A DNA stretch of 64,000 nt from Theristus sp. LFF4_11 (GCA_030248135.1 JASANC010003433.1:1-64000); one strand, 5' to 3'. Counted from the first letter of the stretch, positions 38,813 to 49,455 are shown. The notes: generated from the letters alone by a model not told the origin. Numbers and translations: made by a program.

Positions 38813-41800
38813 TCACGTCTTCTTCAGTGTTTTCTTTATAAGCTCCATGCGCTGAAAAAATCCATGATTAGTCAATTGAAAAACAATGAAACCAACATGT
38901 GCTGAACCCATGGAACCATACCAACCAATATGGAACCAGCTTCCTGCATATTTGCTCAACGAAAATCCGCCTGAAAATCATCAAACCTGTTTGTGCGCTT
39001 CAGTTTCGGTTCGCCGGGGCGGTACAAAATTCGTCTCTCCAAAACCCGGTATCCAAATGTTGAAATGGCGTTCTGGAATGACGTATTCGTTTTCAGCCAT
39101 TCTCAAACTACCCAACCACAGCTAACACAAAAAAAATGCCGAACAGCGAATGCATAAAAACAGGCGCACTCACGCAGCACATACTGTACATCTCTCGCTT
39201 CGAGTGTGTTCGAGTTGCGATGCTTTGCGATATCGCACGCCTCTTGGCAGATCTGAATATTGAGAGATCAAATATTGCACGCTGATTAGCTGTATGAACG
39301 GTCGGACCAATCAGCAAGCTTGCGCAACTACCAAGCAGCCGATCAGGTGGCGGCATTTTAATGGAGAAGATTCTCGTTCTCGAACTGAACTATAAATTCC
39401 TTAAGTTTTTTCTTGTCGAGAAGCATTCAGACCAATCAGCGTGATGGATTTAAAAAAAATCACTACAGCCAATCAGCCGACTGGGCTCTATCGTCTGGCA
39501 CGTTTGCACAAGCACCGTTGGTTATGAACCATGACCACACCGGAAGCACTGATTGCATAAACTCAATGACACAGACTTTGCAATTTTCTCAAAAATAATT
39601 ATGACTATGACAAAACATGAAGCATCTAACGACGTGCACCTGGTCGACAAGCTCGTCGGTCAACTGCAGCATCGCGTCCTTGACATCGTCGTCGAGCTGC
39701 TCCAAAGGGTCCACCTCCTTCACGAGGTCATCCAGTCGTTTCATGTCGAGCAACTGCAATAAAATGTGCCAATGGAGCAGTTGAATTATCCTGATCTTGT
39801 GCTAATCAACCTGATCAACCATTGCATACACAGTTGATTGACTGAATTGGTGTGCTGAGATGAAAAAAACTTTTACCAATGAATTACGTGCTGCATTACA
39901 CACAGTTCTACGATCAGACGGTGCGCATGTTACACGTGAAACAAATGCACATGCATTTTCTAATTTTTCATCAGGCGAAGCGATTGTCGCTGTCAGTTGA
40001 CACTGAACATGTGAGTGCGGTTTTTGTGAAAAAAGCCACTTCATCAAAAGTGTGAAAAGAGGCGAAGCAGAAGGAACGCTATGATCTTCTTGAACGAGCG
40101 CACCCATCGGGCGTATAGCTCAGTGGTAGAGCGCGCGCTTCGCATGCGCGAGGCCTGGGGTTCGATCCCCCATACGTCCAACGATTTTTGGTTTCCGTCA
40201 CTTTTTAACCAAGGGAACGAAGACGGGCATTATCAATTTCTATTTTTTTGTCAGCTTCTGATCCAAGTACAACAGATTTGGAAGCTGACCACTAAATAAA
40301 GGATACAATGGATACATACGTTTGTTTAATGTCGCTTACTTGCGAATGTTTGTGTTCACCGTTTAAAGAAACGTGTTCACCAAATTGCCGGCGAGCCACA
40401 CCAGAACACAAATTCGCTCACCGGTTCATTAGCGGACGGCGCCGGCGGCTTCGGAGCGATTCCGGTCGGTGGGCCGTGGCCAACTGCGGTGCGAACAGCT
40501 GGGGCCTGCGGTTGAGGCGTGCCGACCGACGGCGGGCCACCGGCGGACGAGACGGATGGGGGTGGCACAGAAGCGGACTGCTGCTGCGGTTGCGGCGGTT
40601 GCTGCGGCGACGATGGAACCGGCATGGCCTGCATCGTGTGCAGCACCTGTGCACGCAAAACACTCACACTCAGACGTGGTAAACGCGGACTCTTGTCTGT
40701 GTGTTCGGGGGATCGAGCCCCGCCGAGGTGTGTATAGGCACTTAATGACCGACAACTCGATGGGCGCCCTACTCGACGGCGTTTTGTACGCTTTTCTACG
40801 TTGGTCCTGGGTAAACACATCCGTCTGAATTCAGCAACAACTCTCTGCGATAACACGGTAATGTTGCACAGTCAATGAAACACACACGCACAGGCGATAT
40901 TTAACAAGAGCGCCCGTGTCAGCGGTGTGTGTGCTGTTTATGGATATGACTGCGCAATAATACTGTGTTTGTAGTGCAGAGTGCGTCGTCTAAAAAGACT
41001 ATAACCTTAGCCCTAACTGAATGTCTTTCCAAAAAACGGTCTGCAAACAAGCACTTTAGAGCCCAAAAACAGACCGCCGGCGACGGCACGTTGCTCCCGG
41101 GGGCACCGGACGACGACCGCGAATGCGACACCACCGCGTTCACGGTGCTCGCGATTGCGAAATCAGACGGCCCGCCGACCGTCGACACGACGGGCACGAT
41201 GATTGGCTGCTGGTGATTCAGTTGGCTCTGCATCTGAAGTGCACTGTGTTGTTGTTCACTGCCCAGACAAGTGGGAAAGGTATTATGGATTCGTTCAAAC
41301 GTGTCCGGCCTAAAATGACGTCATTTTGCTTTAAAAACGCCCGTTTGTCAAAGTACAGGCACTAAAATGTCAGTTTGATGTGACTGATTCGACATTCATC
41401 GTTTGTTTGCGGGAAGAAACCGGCTAAACGGACAATCTGGTTTGCTGTGAACGGCAAGCGCATGTTTACGGCACATGACGTCATTTCAGTTGGACACGTT
41501 TGAAAAAATAGGTCATAGTAGTGACGCAATTTGACCGATCGAGCGGGCTCGGTCGGCTGCGGACGCTGTATAGGAGCAGCGTCGTTGTCCGCAAGTGCAC
41601 TGTATATGACCTATTTTTTCAAACGAGTCCTACTGAAATGACGTCATGTGCCGCAAAAGAGACGCTTGCCGTTCACACCAAACCAGACTTTGCCGTTTAG
41701 CCAACTTCTTCCCGTAAACAAATGGTGAATGTCCAATCTGTCACACCAAACTGAAATTTTAGTGCCTGTACTTTGAGAAACGGGCGTTTTTAAAGCAAAT

Positions 41801-43985
41801 GACGTCGTTTTAGTACGGACACGCTTGAATAAATCCACAATAGCTGATCGACTCGAACGTGTCATCCCGAAATGGCGTCACCCGACCCGATCTGAAGCAT
41901 GCGCTCGTCATGCGCAGCAACGGGGTCTGTTAGTTATTTTAAAAAAACTGGTTTTTAAGTTGCAAAAAAACGTTTGTCTCCGTTTTAAAACCGTTTTGTT
42001 GACCAATTTCTCTCAGTAGCAAGTTTGCAGCACTTGGTCCTCGGAACCAATCAGAAATACAGTTGAAACTGGTGTTTTTTTCAAGTACAGTGAAGTACAA
42101 TTTCAGCTTGTCATAGTTAATTTTTTTTGAGTTTTGCAGAATGAAATTTTGCGCTATCATCGTCAATCACCAAAATTTCCGAAAGTTTTTAAGATAAAAA
42201 AACCGTTTCTTCATTTTTGTTCATTTTTGCAAAAACAAAAAAAAGTTTTTCTAAGAAAAAACGGTTTTATTTCCTATGCCAACCCTAGTTTGACTGAATG
42301 TCTTCACGCGAAATGAGACGTGAACGGATAACCAGACAAATATTCTAGTGGGGTTTCGACAAGTTTGAATAAATTTTCAACATTATACAGCGCAATTCGT
42401 TTTGGAAGCACAGAGTGTAAATGCGAATCTGCATTATGCGGCTAATCAGCGAGTCGATATTTGAATTAACAATGACCTGAACAGCATCAAATTTGCATTG
42501 CTTTTGCTCTGCATGATGCTACCCATTCTACACACAACCAATCAGCCGTAAAAATATGCTGAACTTGTCCGAAAAACGAACGTGTTGCTGCGAAGATTGT
42601 TGCTGTTGGATCAGTTGTGGTGAGCGTGGCTGCAACATTATTCTGCCGTCAGACATCTGCTGTTGAACGTACTGTTGAGTGGGCTGTTGTTGTTGCTGTT
42701 GACCACCCATTACGGAAGCTGAAAGTGCTCGCGCAATTTTCGTTCTTCGATTCTCATGCACGCTTTTCACAAATTGAACATGTCTGAATTGTCATTCAAC
42801 TCACTCTGCTGGTGTTGATTGTGTGGTTGATGTTGCATCTGCTGTTGAAAGTGTTGTTGCTGATGTGACACGGTCATCATTGAGGGACGCTGCGCCTGTG
42901 TGGCTGATGAAGTCACTTGCGGCATTTGACTGTGCTGAGCTTGCATGTGCTGTTGTTGTTGTTGTTGGAACAACACTTGCTGCTGAAGTTGATGAGATAG
43001 AGATGGAAACGACGGAAATATATAAATATTTTCCGTATAAAAATAACCGGGTTCATTTCGAAAAAAAACGAAAAACCGAGGAACAAGTTTTTTTAGAATG
43101 CACGGTAAACGCTGAATCAGGACGATAATATTATCTTACCTGATGCATAGCTTGATACTGTTGTTGTTGTGGATTGGGTGGTGTACGAGGAATGAACGAA
43201 GCAGCGCTGGTTGTGGCAGGATTCACGGGAGACTGCGGTGGTTGGTACATTGATGGCGGCGACGTTACTGAAGGGCGACCTGTGAGCAGCAAGTATAGGT
43301 GGTTCATTTGAACTTGGCAGCCGGATAGGACGGAATAAGTGGCACTTTTTGCTTGCCTATTCATGGTGTCTTCCACTTCTCTGGTATTATGCCGTGCGCT
43401 GCGGACTGACTGACTGGCACACACACACAACAGCAATGAAATCTCTATGACGGATGTTGTCATTCCTATCTGACAGATTTTCAGTAGCAGTGTGTAGTAT
43501 TCGACACGTATAGCAGGTGGATTCCTTCACCATTCGCGTCTTTTATAAAAAAACGGAGATAAGACACTTTGGTTAATTAAGCTAACAAAAGAGAAACTGA
43601 AAAAGGCGTCAAAGAAAAACGAAACGAACAAAAAAGGTATACAAATCAAGAACTTCAATGCTATTTTCAATTTCGACGATCACAAAACAATCGAAAAACT
43701 TATCAAACCATAAATGCAAATAAAATTCAAACCAAAAATTCCACGCAAAACCTCCGCACCTATCACTCGCTGTTGTTGCGGTCGAAACTGAGCCTGTTGC
43801 GCTTGGTGGTAACCCCCCGGGGGTCCATACTGAGGGTGCCCCGAGGCAATAGGGTGCATGGGATGCGGCCTGGGTGGCCGCTGCGTGGCCGAGGGGTACT
43901 GAGAGATGTTTGGCTGTTGTTGTTGTTGTTGTTGTTGTATCTGCGGGTGTTGATGTTGTGGTTGTTGTGGTTGCATGGACATCAT
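38813..43985 (-). CDS. TAF12: TAF12, TFIID/SAGA subunit with long Q-rich N-terminus
   Basis: Histone-fold subunit of TFIID and SAGA that pairs with TAF4 or ADA1 in the nucleus. Exons: 43985-43760, 43279-43140, 42982-42805, 42718-42582, 41233-41075, 40646-40422, 39753-39640, 39252-39174, 39072-38987, 38851-38813. Phases agree and the total is 1383 nt (460 aa). The C-terminal histone fold is unmistakable: LLDMKRLDDLVKEVDPLEQL, DELVDQICQEACDIAKHRNS, NTLEARDVQYVL, RHFNIWIPGFGETNF, and TETEAHKQRMELIKKTLKKT at the end. The N-terminal roughly 320 residues are Gln/Pro-rich with long Q runs, far longer than the human N-terminus. The start at 43985 is the first of two adjacent Met codons in the first recognisable exon (the open exon reaches 44028). 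An upstream exon cannot be excluded. Confidence 0.93.
40109..40180 (+). tRNA. tRNA-Ala (CGC anticodon)
   Basis: A complete cloverleaf: acceptor GGGCGTA pairs with TACGTCC (one G-U), D arm GCTC/GAGC, anticodon stem CGCGC/GCGCG around loop TTCGCAT (anticodon CGC, reads GCG), T arm TGGGG/CCCCA with loop TTCGATC, and discriminator A. Boxes A and B are intact and there is no intron. It is nested in a TAF12 intron on the opposite strand. Confidence 0.97.
41245..41284. repeat. Left part of duplicated NHS-like exon 2 region
   Basis: TTGTTGTTCACTGCCCAGACAAGTGGGAAAGG resembles 33330-33370 (intron/exon-2 boundary of the NHS-like gene). The similarity continues at 41516, after the left inverted-repeat arm. 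Confidence 0.5.
41280..41843. repeat. Inverted repeat with about 240-bp arms in a TAF12 intron
   Basis: Left arm about 41280-41517 and right arm about 41603-41843 are reverse complements at roughly 85% by eye. Both include GACGTCATTT..TAAAAACGCCCGTTT and GTGAACGGCAAGCG, and end at AAAAAATAGGTCATA next to the spacer. The spacer holds a fragment of the NHS-like exon 2. No transposase or clear target duplication is visible. Confidence 0.8.
41520..41595 (+). pseudogene. Fragment duplicated from exon 2 of the NHS-like gene
   Basis: GACGCAATTTGACCGATCGAG and the following GGCTCGGTCGGCTGCGGACGC align without large gaps to 33388-33460, which is exon 2 of the NHS-like gene read on the plus strand. 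Differences are scattered (roughly 85% identity by eye over about 75 bp). It cannot encode a product by itself. Confidence 0.75.
43346..43415 (+). repeat. Dispersed repeat copy with (TGAC)n tail
   Basis: GCTTGCCTATTCATGGTGTC and CTTCTCTGGTATTATGCCG match 24029-24085. It lies in TAF12 intron 1. The family is unidentified. Confidence 0.6.
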
Positions 43986-44028
43986 GAACCGATGCAACGC
44001 ATTCGCCTCTCTGCTCGTCAGACGGCTT

Positions 44029-46209
44029 CTGAAATACTGTATTTTTTTAATTAACAAAAAATAATTGAATATCGGTCGAAATCGGCATTTCGAGAATCAT
44101 TATGTTCGCTGTCATTATCAAACTTTATAAGGGTTTTTTTTCGCCAGGAGGTTGTGACATGCATTTTGTTTGCACGGCCGAAACTGTATAGCAGTCACTG
44201 AAGGATCTTCTCAACAGCTGAGTGTGTCTCGAAAGTTACCTCCAATTTCGAATTTGAATTTCCTTTCGAGAACTTTTCTTTTTGCTTTTCAATTTGGCGC
44301 ATGCGAAAATGTCAAAACAAAATCCATATAAAAAAGACATGCGGTTATGTTGACGGCGAAATGAAATTCACGAGAAGAAAACAAAAGCTGGAAAATAAGT
44401 CAAACCAAGAAGAAACTAAAGAAAACCTTACATAGAACAAAAACACAAAATTTTGATGACAGTCCAAATCCACAAAAAAAATCTATTTTCCATCTCCGAT
44501 CCAAATCGAACGGCTCTTTATCATAACGTGGCAGAAGAAACTAACGCCATCGCAAGTTCACGTGACGACAATCAACACAACAACAACAAAGCTGTGCCCT
44601 GGTCCTGAATGTAATAATGATGGCATCATTTTCGTCTGGCACACTCTCATAAACAGACTTGAAAAATGGCAAGATTCAGCGAAACCCCGCATTGATAGAG
44701 AGCTGTGACAACAAAAGCATTTCAGCGTATCACAGCAAACGTTCGCATGCAAGCGGCTGATTGGCTGTACTTGAAATCGGTCTATTTGCTGAATGGAGCA
44801 GCCAATCAGTGTGGACAGAAATGAACAATGTTTCGACTGCAGTTTTCACTGTTGGTAAATAGTTTGAAATTGAAAGGATAGCCCACACCAACACGACACA
44901 TCACACCAAGTTAGCGAAGTACGGTCTGCGAATCAGAATGTGTCAGACGGGGAGATACATGTCATTAGTCGTATTATAACTGCAACAAGTGTATCAAGTA
45001 GTTTTATCACCAGGAAAAATTCAATAGCTCCGCAAGAGAATTCAAACGATGCAAGACACATTAAGCACCTATCTCTCGAGTTCAAGAGCTACAGACTTTC
45101 GAATGCTCATGACAAACCCTGTATCCTGTTGTCAATGGTGACTGACACCAACCTCCATCTCTGACACCTCCCGATAAACAGAGCTTAGTGCAAAACGTAC
45201 CTATCCCTATCCGAATTATCTCCGTGATACATAGCTTTTTCTGTTTATTTTACAATTTTTAAACTGCACTTCACGCACACACCTTTACATGCAAACCGGC
45301 TGATTGGCTGCATTAAGAAAAGCGTGCGCTGATTGGTCGTACCGACCGGTTGCAGCCAATCAGCATTTTTGTTTCTTCTCTACTGCAAGAATTGCACTGA
45401 GAGCCACTAAAAAACAGAAAAAATTCTCACTAAAGAATTGCACATTTGGTACTCTAATGTTAATGCGATAATCATCAGTCGAAACAAAAAGGCGATGTTT
45501 GTAAAAAAAACGAAAAAAGAACAGCATGAAAAAGAAGTTGGCTCAGCAATACAAAGCGGATATAAGAACCGCCGCACAAAAAAATCACAGACCTCAAGAT
45601 CAAAAAATACGTTTATTGCAACTTCATGTCATGGAACAGAAACAACCAGACAACAATAATAAAGAACAGCCAACAACAAATGAATTTTGGTCAGATATAA
45701 AACAGCCATAAAGCAGACAAACAATATGAAACGAGATCACATGATACGATCAACAGTTACGAGGTCTACAATCGAACTGCAAATCATAGGCAATCAGCTG
45801 CTTCTGCATTGCACTTCCTGATTGGTCGATGTGGCCAATCATCGTGCCAGGGTGCACAAATTGAACACGTTTCACGGTTGATTGCACAGTTTTGAATTTT
45901 CAAAAAAACAACAACAAATAAATTAATTGTCAATCATGTACAAAATTGAGATCCAAATAATAAACCACAAATTATGACTTCATATTCAAGACATTGTTCG
46001 TCTGTGAAAGAATAAAACAGCCAACCAACAGCCTGAAAGACAAACAACGAACAGGTGGGTAATCATATCATTAAATGGAAAATAACGAGTACAAAAGAAA
46101 ATCAAGAAAAATAGAAAAATGCAAAAAGCGGACTTTTCAAGCAGTTCAAGAAAAAGACGATAGTGCAAGTGCAATAGCGAACACAATCCACAGAACCGTG
46201 TGAACAGGG
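44029..46209. other. Intergenic region between TAF12 and TMEM107
   Basis: No gene is supported. It contains three clusters of the GCTGATTGGYYG/CCAATCAGC motif: 44752-44812, 45297-45367 and 45786-45843. They could bind CCAAT-box factors upstream of TAF12, but that is inference. Confidence 0.5.
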
Positions 46210-47044
46210 TCAAGATGGCATCGTTTTCAGCGCAAACACGCTGAAGAGCACGCCGATTTCAACGACTGTCGGCAGAAGAACGAACAGAATCACAAGATAC
46301 CAATACGAGTCGGCGTCCCAAACATCCCAGATGAAAAACGCCAGCAAAATACAGGCGGCTGCGTGCATGCACGTCGCTGAAAATCTTTTTTTTGCAACAA
46401 CTGCGTCAATCTTTTTTTTTGTAACTTTTCTGGGGCATCTGTTCTGGCATTTGCGCTTGTAGTCTCGTTAAAAAACATGGATAAAAACGAAAAAACCGAT
46501 GAAAAACTCGAAATCGAATCCACTCTGGGCGGTTTCCGACTGCAATGCGACGGGATGGCAATTCAAAATGCTTGGGAAAAAACGAACGACGAATCAATCC
46601 AACGAAGATAAGGCTCACATAGGAGCGACGGAGAGCGCATGAACGTTGAAAAGCCACCAAAAAAACCGAAGAACTCCACCGACAAACAAACGAGCGTCAG
46701 CGCGAGGCCGAGCACGAACCTGGAAGACCAAAAACACTTTCTGATGACTACAGCGTGCAGCGGCGAGCAATTCATTCAATTTTAGTGGCGTTTTCAAAAG
46801 AAAAAATGCAAAACAACCTCGTGTCGACACGGTCATAATCGTCAGCACTGTAGCGTAGCGGCAACGCGGCCTTCACGTTGTCCTCCTATGGGAGAGCAAG
46901 TAAAATTCCATTGTTTTCCATTTAAAAAAAATGTAAAAACGAAAACAAACTCACCCTCGACCACAAAACTGTCACAGTGATCACCAAGTGTGCCGTCAAG
47001 CAAAGAAAGCGAGCGGGCACCAAACAACTCGTAGTGCTTGCCAT
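46210..47044 (-). CDS. TMEM107: TMEM107, ciliary transition-zone membrane protein
   Basis: Four-transmembrane protein of the MKS module at the ciliary transition zone. Exons: 47044-46955, 46885-46818, 46719-46619, 46376-46210. The total is 426 nt (141 aa), close to the 140 aa of human TMEM107. The start MASTTSCLVPARFLCLTAHL and following VTVLWSR parallel human GLVPSRFLTLLAHL and LFWSR. The C-terminal half has CILLAFFIWDVWDADSYWYL followed by LPTVVEIGVLFSVFALK, matching the SALPAVTEMALFVTVFGLK region. All junction phases agree and donors and acceptors are canonical. Its presence implies the organism makes cilia (in a nematode, sensory cilia). Confidence 0.95.
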
Positions 47045-47109
47045 TTCTTTACTTTCTCACGTGGCAAGGTAGGACTTAAAATCAGTACCGAAGACGAAAG
47101 CAAATTTTC

Positions 47110-47395
47110 GAGGGGGGGGGTGTCGTCACGTGGGGGGGGGGGGGGTGCCGAAAATTTTTCAGTGGGGGGGTGTCAGTCATGGTACAGTGACACCCCCCAG
47201 GCGTGGACCATGGGGGGGGGGTGCGGGGGTACACCCCCAGAGCACCAGAGACCGTCGGGTGGGGGGGTGGGGGGGCGCCGTGCCACCGGTAAACCCGGGC
47301 ACCCCCCCCATCGGCCCCCCCCCCCCTCGAAAATTTGGCCCCCACCCCCCCCCCCACACCCCCCATGAAATTTTGTCTGGCGGAGACCCCCCCCC
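47110..47395. repeat. G/C-tract low-complexity block, left
   Basis: Runs of 7-12 G or C separated by short words such as TGTCGTCACGTG and CGAAAATTT. Similar blocks occur at 52789-52985, 53341-53480 and near 54536. They have high potential for quadruplexes and for sequencing or assembly error. Confidence 0.85.
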
Positions 47396-47424
47396 CAAAA
47401 TTTTCCGTGCACCCAAAAAAAAAT

Positions 47425-47560
47425 TTCGAAAATCATGATTTTTTGTCTATAAAGTCTATAATATAAGCTGAATATATGATAACTTGACCATCTTCATTGT
47501 AATTTCAACGATTTTGCAGCAAAATTTAGCGTTTTTCCTTCAAAATTTAAGCGAAAAATT
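47425..47560. repeat. Left arm of inverted repeat flanking the Penelope-like element
   Basis: Its reverse complement matches 53003-53135 (CGCTTAAATTTTGAAGGAAA and AACGCTAAATTTTGCTGCAA), so the retroelement copy is bounded by inverted, not direct, flanking sequence. Confidence 0.85.
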
Positions 47561-47573
47561 ATCAACAAAAAAC

Positions 47574-47746
47574 CGACAACGGGTTGAAACTCCACAAGAC
47601 GACGACAATGACAGTTGTATCACCGATGAAGAACAGGTGTGTTGATCGGTAAATTGTTACTGTTTTTCTGTTTTGTTTTTTATTGTCTATGCTTTGTTTA
47701 AACCAAGGACAACTTTATCCAGCTGTTGCATGGTTCCTTTCTTCAA
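47574..47746 (+). repeat. Left copy of 173-bp pseudo-LTR segment
   Basis: Contains the last 21 codons of ORF1 exon 1 (to the donor GAACAG|GTGTGT at 47636/47637) and the start of the ORF1 intron. It is identical to 52616-52788 by eye. Sequence left of 47574 is unrelated flank. Confidence 0.9.
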
Positions 47747-48275
47747 TTGGGATTACCACAGGTCTATGTGTGAGGCGTGGTGTCTCTGGCACCCGCTCCA
47801 GATAGAATTGTGGCTTTTCTTACTGTTTCCATTTTCTAGTTTTTATTTTCGTTCTTTTCTACGTCTGCTTGCAGTTTGTTTCTCTTTGTTGCTCAATTTC
47901 AGTAACAGCATTTAGTTTTATTGTTGGCTCATCATCTTTTTAGCCCTTTCTGTCCTTTTTGCCCTTGTGGCATGCATTACCGACGTTTGTCGGCCGCCCC
48001 TTCTTGGGGACTGCATTACCGACTTCGGTCGGACGCCCCTTTTGGGGACTGCATTATCGGCGTATGCCGACCGCCCCGACTCTGGTCGGGGACTGCATTA
48101 ACGGCCTCTAAGGTCGTCCACCCTTCGGGGTAAGCATTTTGGGCCTTCTGGCCCATTTCCACTTCTCCTTTCTTCTTTTGGATATAGTTGATCATACAGA
48201 TTTTTCGATTAATTTTTATATGCTGTTTTTAGTCATAGTCACTTCTTGTTTTGCTACGATCTATTTGTTATTTAG
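47637..48275 (+). other. Intron of Penelope-like ORF1
   Basis: Donor CAG|GTGTGT at 47637 and acceptor TATTTAG|GAG ending at 48275 join two phase-0 exons into one open frame. Penelope-like elements are known to retain introns in mobile copies. The intron contains the hairpin array at 47960-48154. Confidence 0.7.
47960..48154 (+). ncRNA. Tandem array of paired RNA hairpins
   Basis: Units begin GCATTA at 47974, 48013, 48051 and 48095, with a degenerate GCATTTT at 48134 (spacing 38-44 nt). Each full unit has stem A then stem B. Stem A: CCGAC/GTCGG (47980-47993 and 48019-48032), TCGGC/GCCGA (48057-48070), ACGGCCT/AGGTCGT (48101-48117), GGGCC/GGCCC (48141-48154). Stem B: CCCC/GGGG (47997-48009, 48036-48047), CCCCGAC/GTCGGGG (48074-48091), ACCC-TTCG-GGGT (48120-48131). 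A preceding TGCC/GGCA stem is at 47960-47972. Stem sequences differ between units while pairing is kept, and the single-stranded ACTGCATTA linker is conserved. This is good internal evidence for selected RNA structure, of unknown role. Confidence 0.75.
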
Positions 48276-48980
48276 GAGGCTGATACTGGTAATCGTTCGC
48301 ACTCTACCAGCTCTGCTAAGTCGAGTTCAGGCTCTAGTGTTGCTAAACAGGCTGAGTTGCGTAAGGCTATTCAGCGAATTGAGGCGCTTGAGCGAAATGG
48401 TGCGAGTGCACGCAAGCAAATTGGTGCGGTTTCTAAACGACTTGACCACGTCGAACGCGCTACAAAGGCCAACGGCATTCGCATCTATTGGATGGATCGC
48501 GAAACCGGTGGTCCGAATCTGGAGCAACAAGTTCGGCAATTTTTTGTCAAGTCGCTAGAGATGCCCGCCGAAGAAGAAGCTGGTCTGCGTATTGCCAACG
48601 TCCACACCGAAGAGCAAGGCAAGTGCGTCGTCGTCAACTTCTGCGAATCGCGCCACTTCTATCGTGTCCTAGAACTAAAGAAGAACCTCAAGAAGCACCC
48701 AAATGCGCAGAACAAGCCGGTGTCGATTGTCAAAGATCTGAGTGAAGTCGACCGTTTCGAGCAGCGCAAAGCCGCGCTTGTGCGCAAACGTCTGGAAGAG
48801 AAAGAAAAGAAAGTCGTGAACAAAACGCACGTTTTTCTGGTCGTTGATTCGGTTGAAGGTCACTATTCGAAGTTTCTTGCGATGGCCGACATCTCAAAAG
48901 CACGGCTTGAAAAAGAAGTGATCGATCAAATGAATAAGAAACGTGCTGAAGCCATGAAGAATAAGACGGCGGCAAATTGA
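48276..48980 (+). CDS. ORF1 exon 2 of Penelope-like element, L1 ORF1p-like
   Basis: Encodes 234 residues from the splice acceptor to TGA. The order is a Ser-rich leader, a coiled coil (ELRKAIQRIEALERNG, then QIGAVSKRLDHVER), an RRM-like segment (GIRIYWMDRE, VRQFFVKSLEM, GKCVVVNFCESRHFYRVL) and a basic C-terminal domain (DRFEQRKAALVRKRLEEKEK). This is the layout of LINE-1 ORF1p nucleic-acid chaperones, which trimerise and coat element RNA. The first exon (41 codons, starting MGRSHKHAGSND) survives complete only in the right repeat at 52556-52678. The left copy is truncated. A separate ORF1 of this type is unexpected in a Penelope-like element. The similarity is by pattern, not by search. Confidence 0.72.
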   Translation, partial: EADTGNRSHSTSSAKSSSGSSVAKQAELRKAIQRIEALERNGASARKQIGAVSKRLDHVERATKANGIRIYWMDRETGGPNLEQQVRQFFVKSLEMPAEEEAGLRIANVHTEEQGKCVVVNFCESRHFYRVLELKKNLKKHPNAQNKPVSIVKDLSEVDRFEQRKAALVRKRLEEKEKKVVNKTHVFLVVDSVEGHYSKFLAMADISKARLEKEVIDQMNKKRAEAMKNKTAAN

Positions 48981-49245
48981 CTGTTTTAGGCAAATTGTGT
49001 GCTTTGGTTTTTAGCCTTTGAGCGTTCTGTCACTGGTATTAGTTCCATTGGTTCGTGATTTTGTTTTTCTTATTTTTGTCTCATTTATTCCCTTGGGTTA
49101 TTTGACAGTACGTCCTCTTTGTTGCTGCTTTGTGTTTTTCGCGGTTTTTAGTTTTCGACCTTTAGTTTGCTAACTATTTTAGTTGCATAAAAGTCTGTTT
49201 AGTGCTTTGGTTTCTGCTTCTTTCTTTTTGCATTAATGGGGGGAG

Positions 49246-49455
49246 CTGTACCTCCTGCGAAGAGCAAAACAACCAGCGGGACCGGGTATGGATCTGGTTA
49301 AAAGTCACGGTGTATGCCGGCACATGTGGCGCCTAGCCTCCGGTCTGACGGTGGTCGTACCTGGGAAACCGGGGAGGGACTTCCTTAACCGCGGCAGCCC
49401 CGCGGATCCCTCCGGCATCTTCTATCTCATAGGAGGAGTCGCCTATGAGAACGGA
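49246..49455 (+). ncRNA. GC-rich structured leader around the ORF2 start
   Basis: A GC-rich block in an AT-rich element. It contains nested hairpins: CCGCGG (49389-49394) with CCGCGG (49400-49405), enclosed by CCGGGGAGGGA (49369-49379) with TCCCTCCGG (49407-49415), and TCATAGG with CCTATGA nearby (49428-49448). It overlaps the first codons of ORF2, so it may be an RNA element (translation or RNP assembly) rather than protein-coding. Confidence 0.45.

Noticed and set aside
47082..47438. Gly/Pro-rich frames across the G-tract block
   Set aside because: Open frames are a by-product of G and C homopolymers in all six frames.
47960..48154. CRISPR-like array (regular GCATTA repeats)
   Set aside because: Units are self-complementary and lack unique spacers. 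This is a eukaryotic retroelement intron.
49246..49455. HDV-like ribozyme at the ORF2 leader
   Set aside because: Hairpins are strong, but I could not lay out the double-pseudoknot pairing expected of HDV-like ribozymes.
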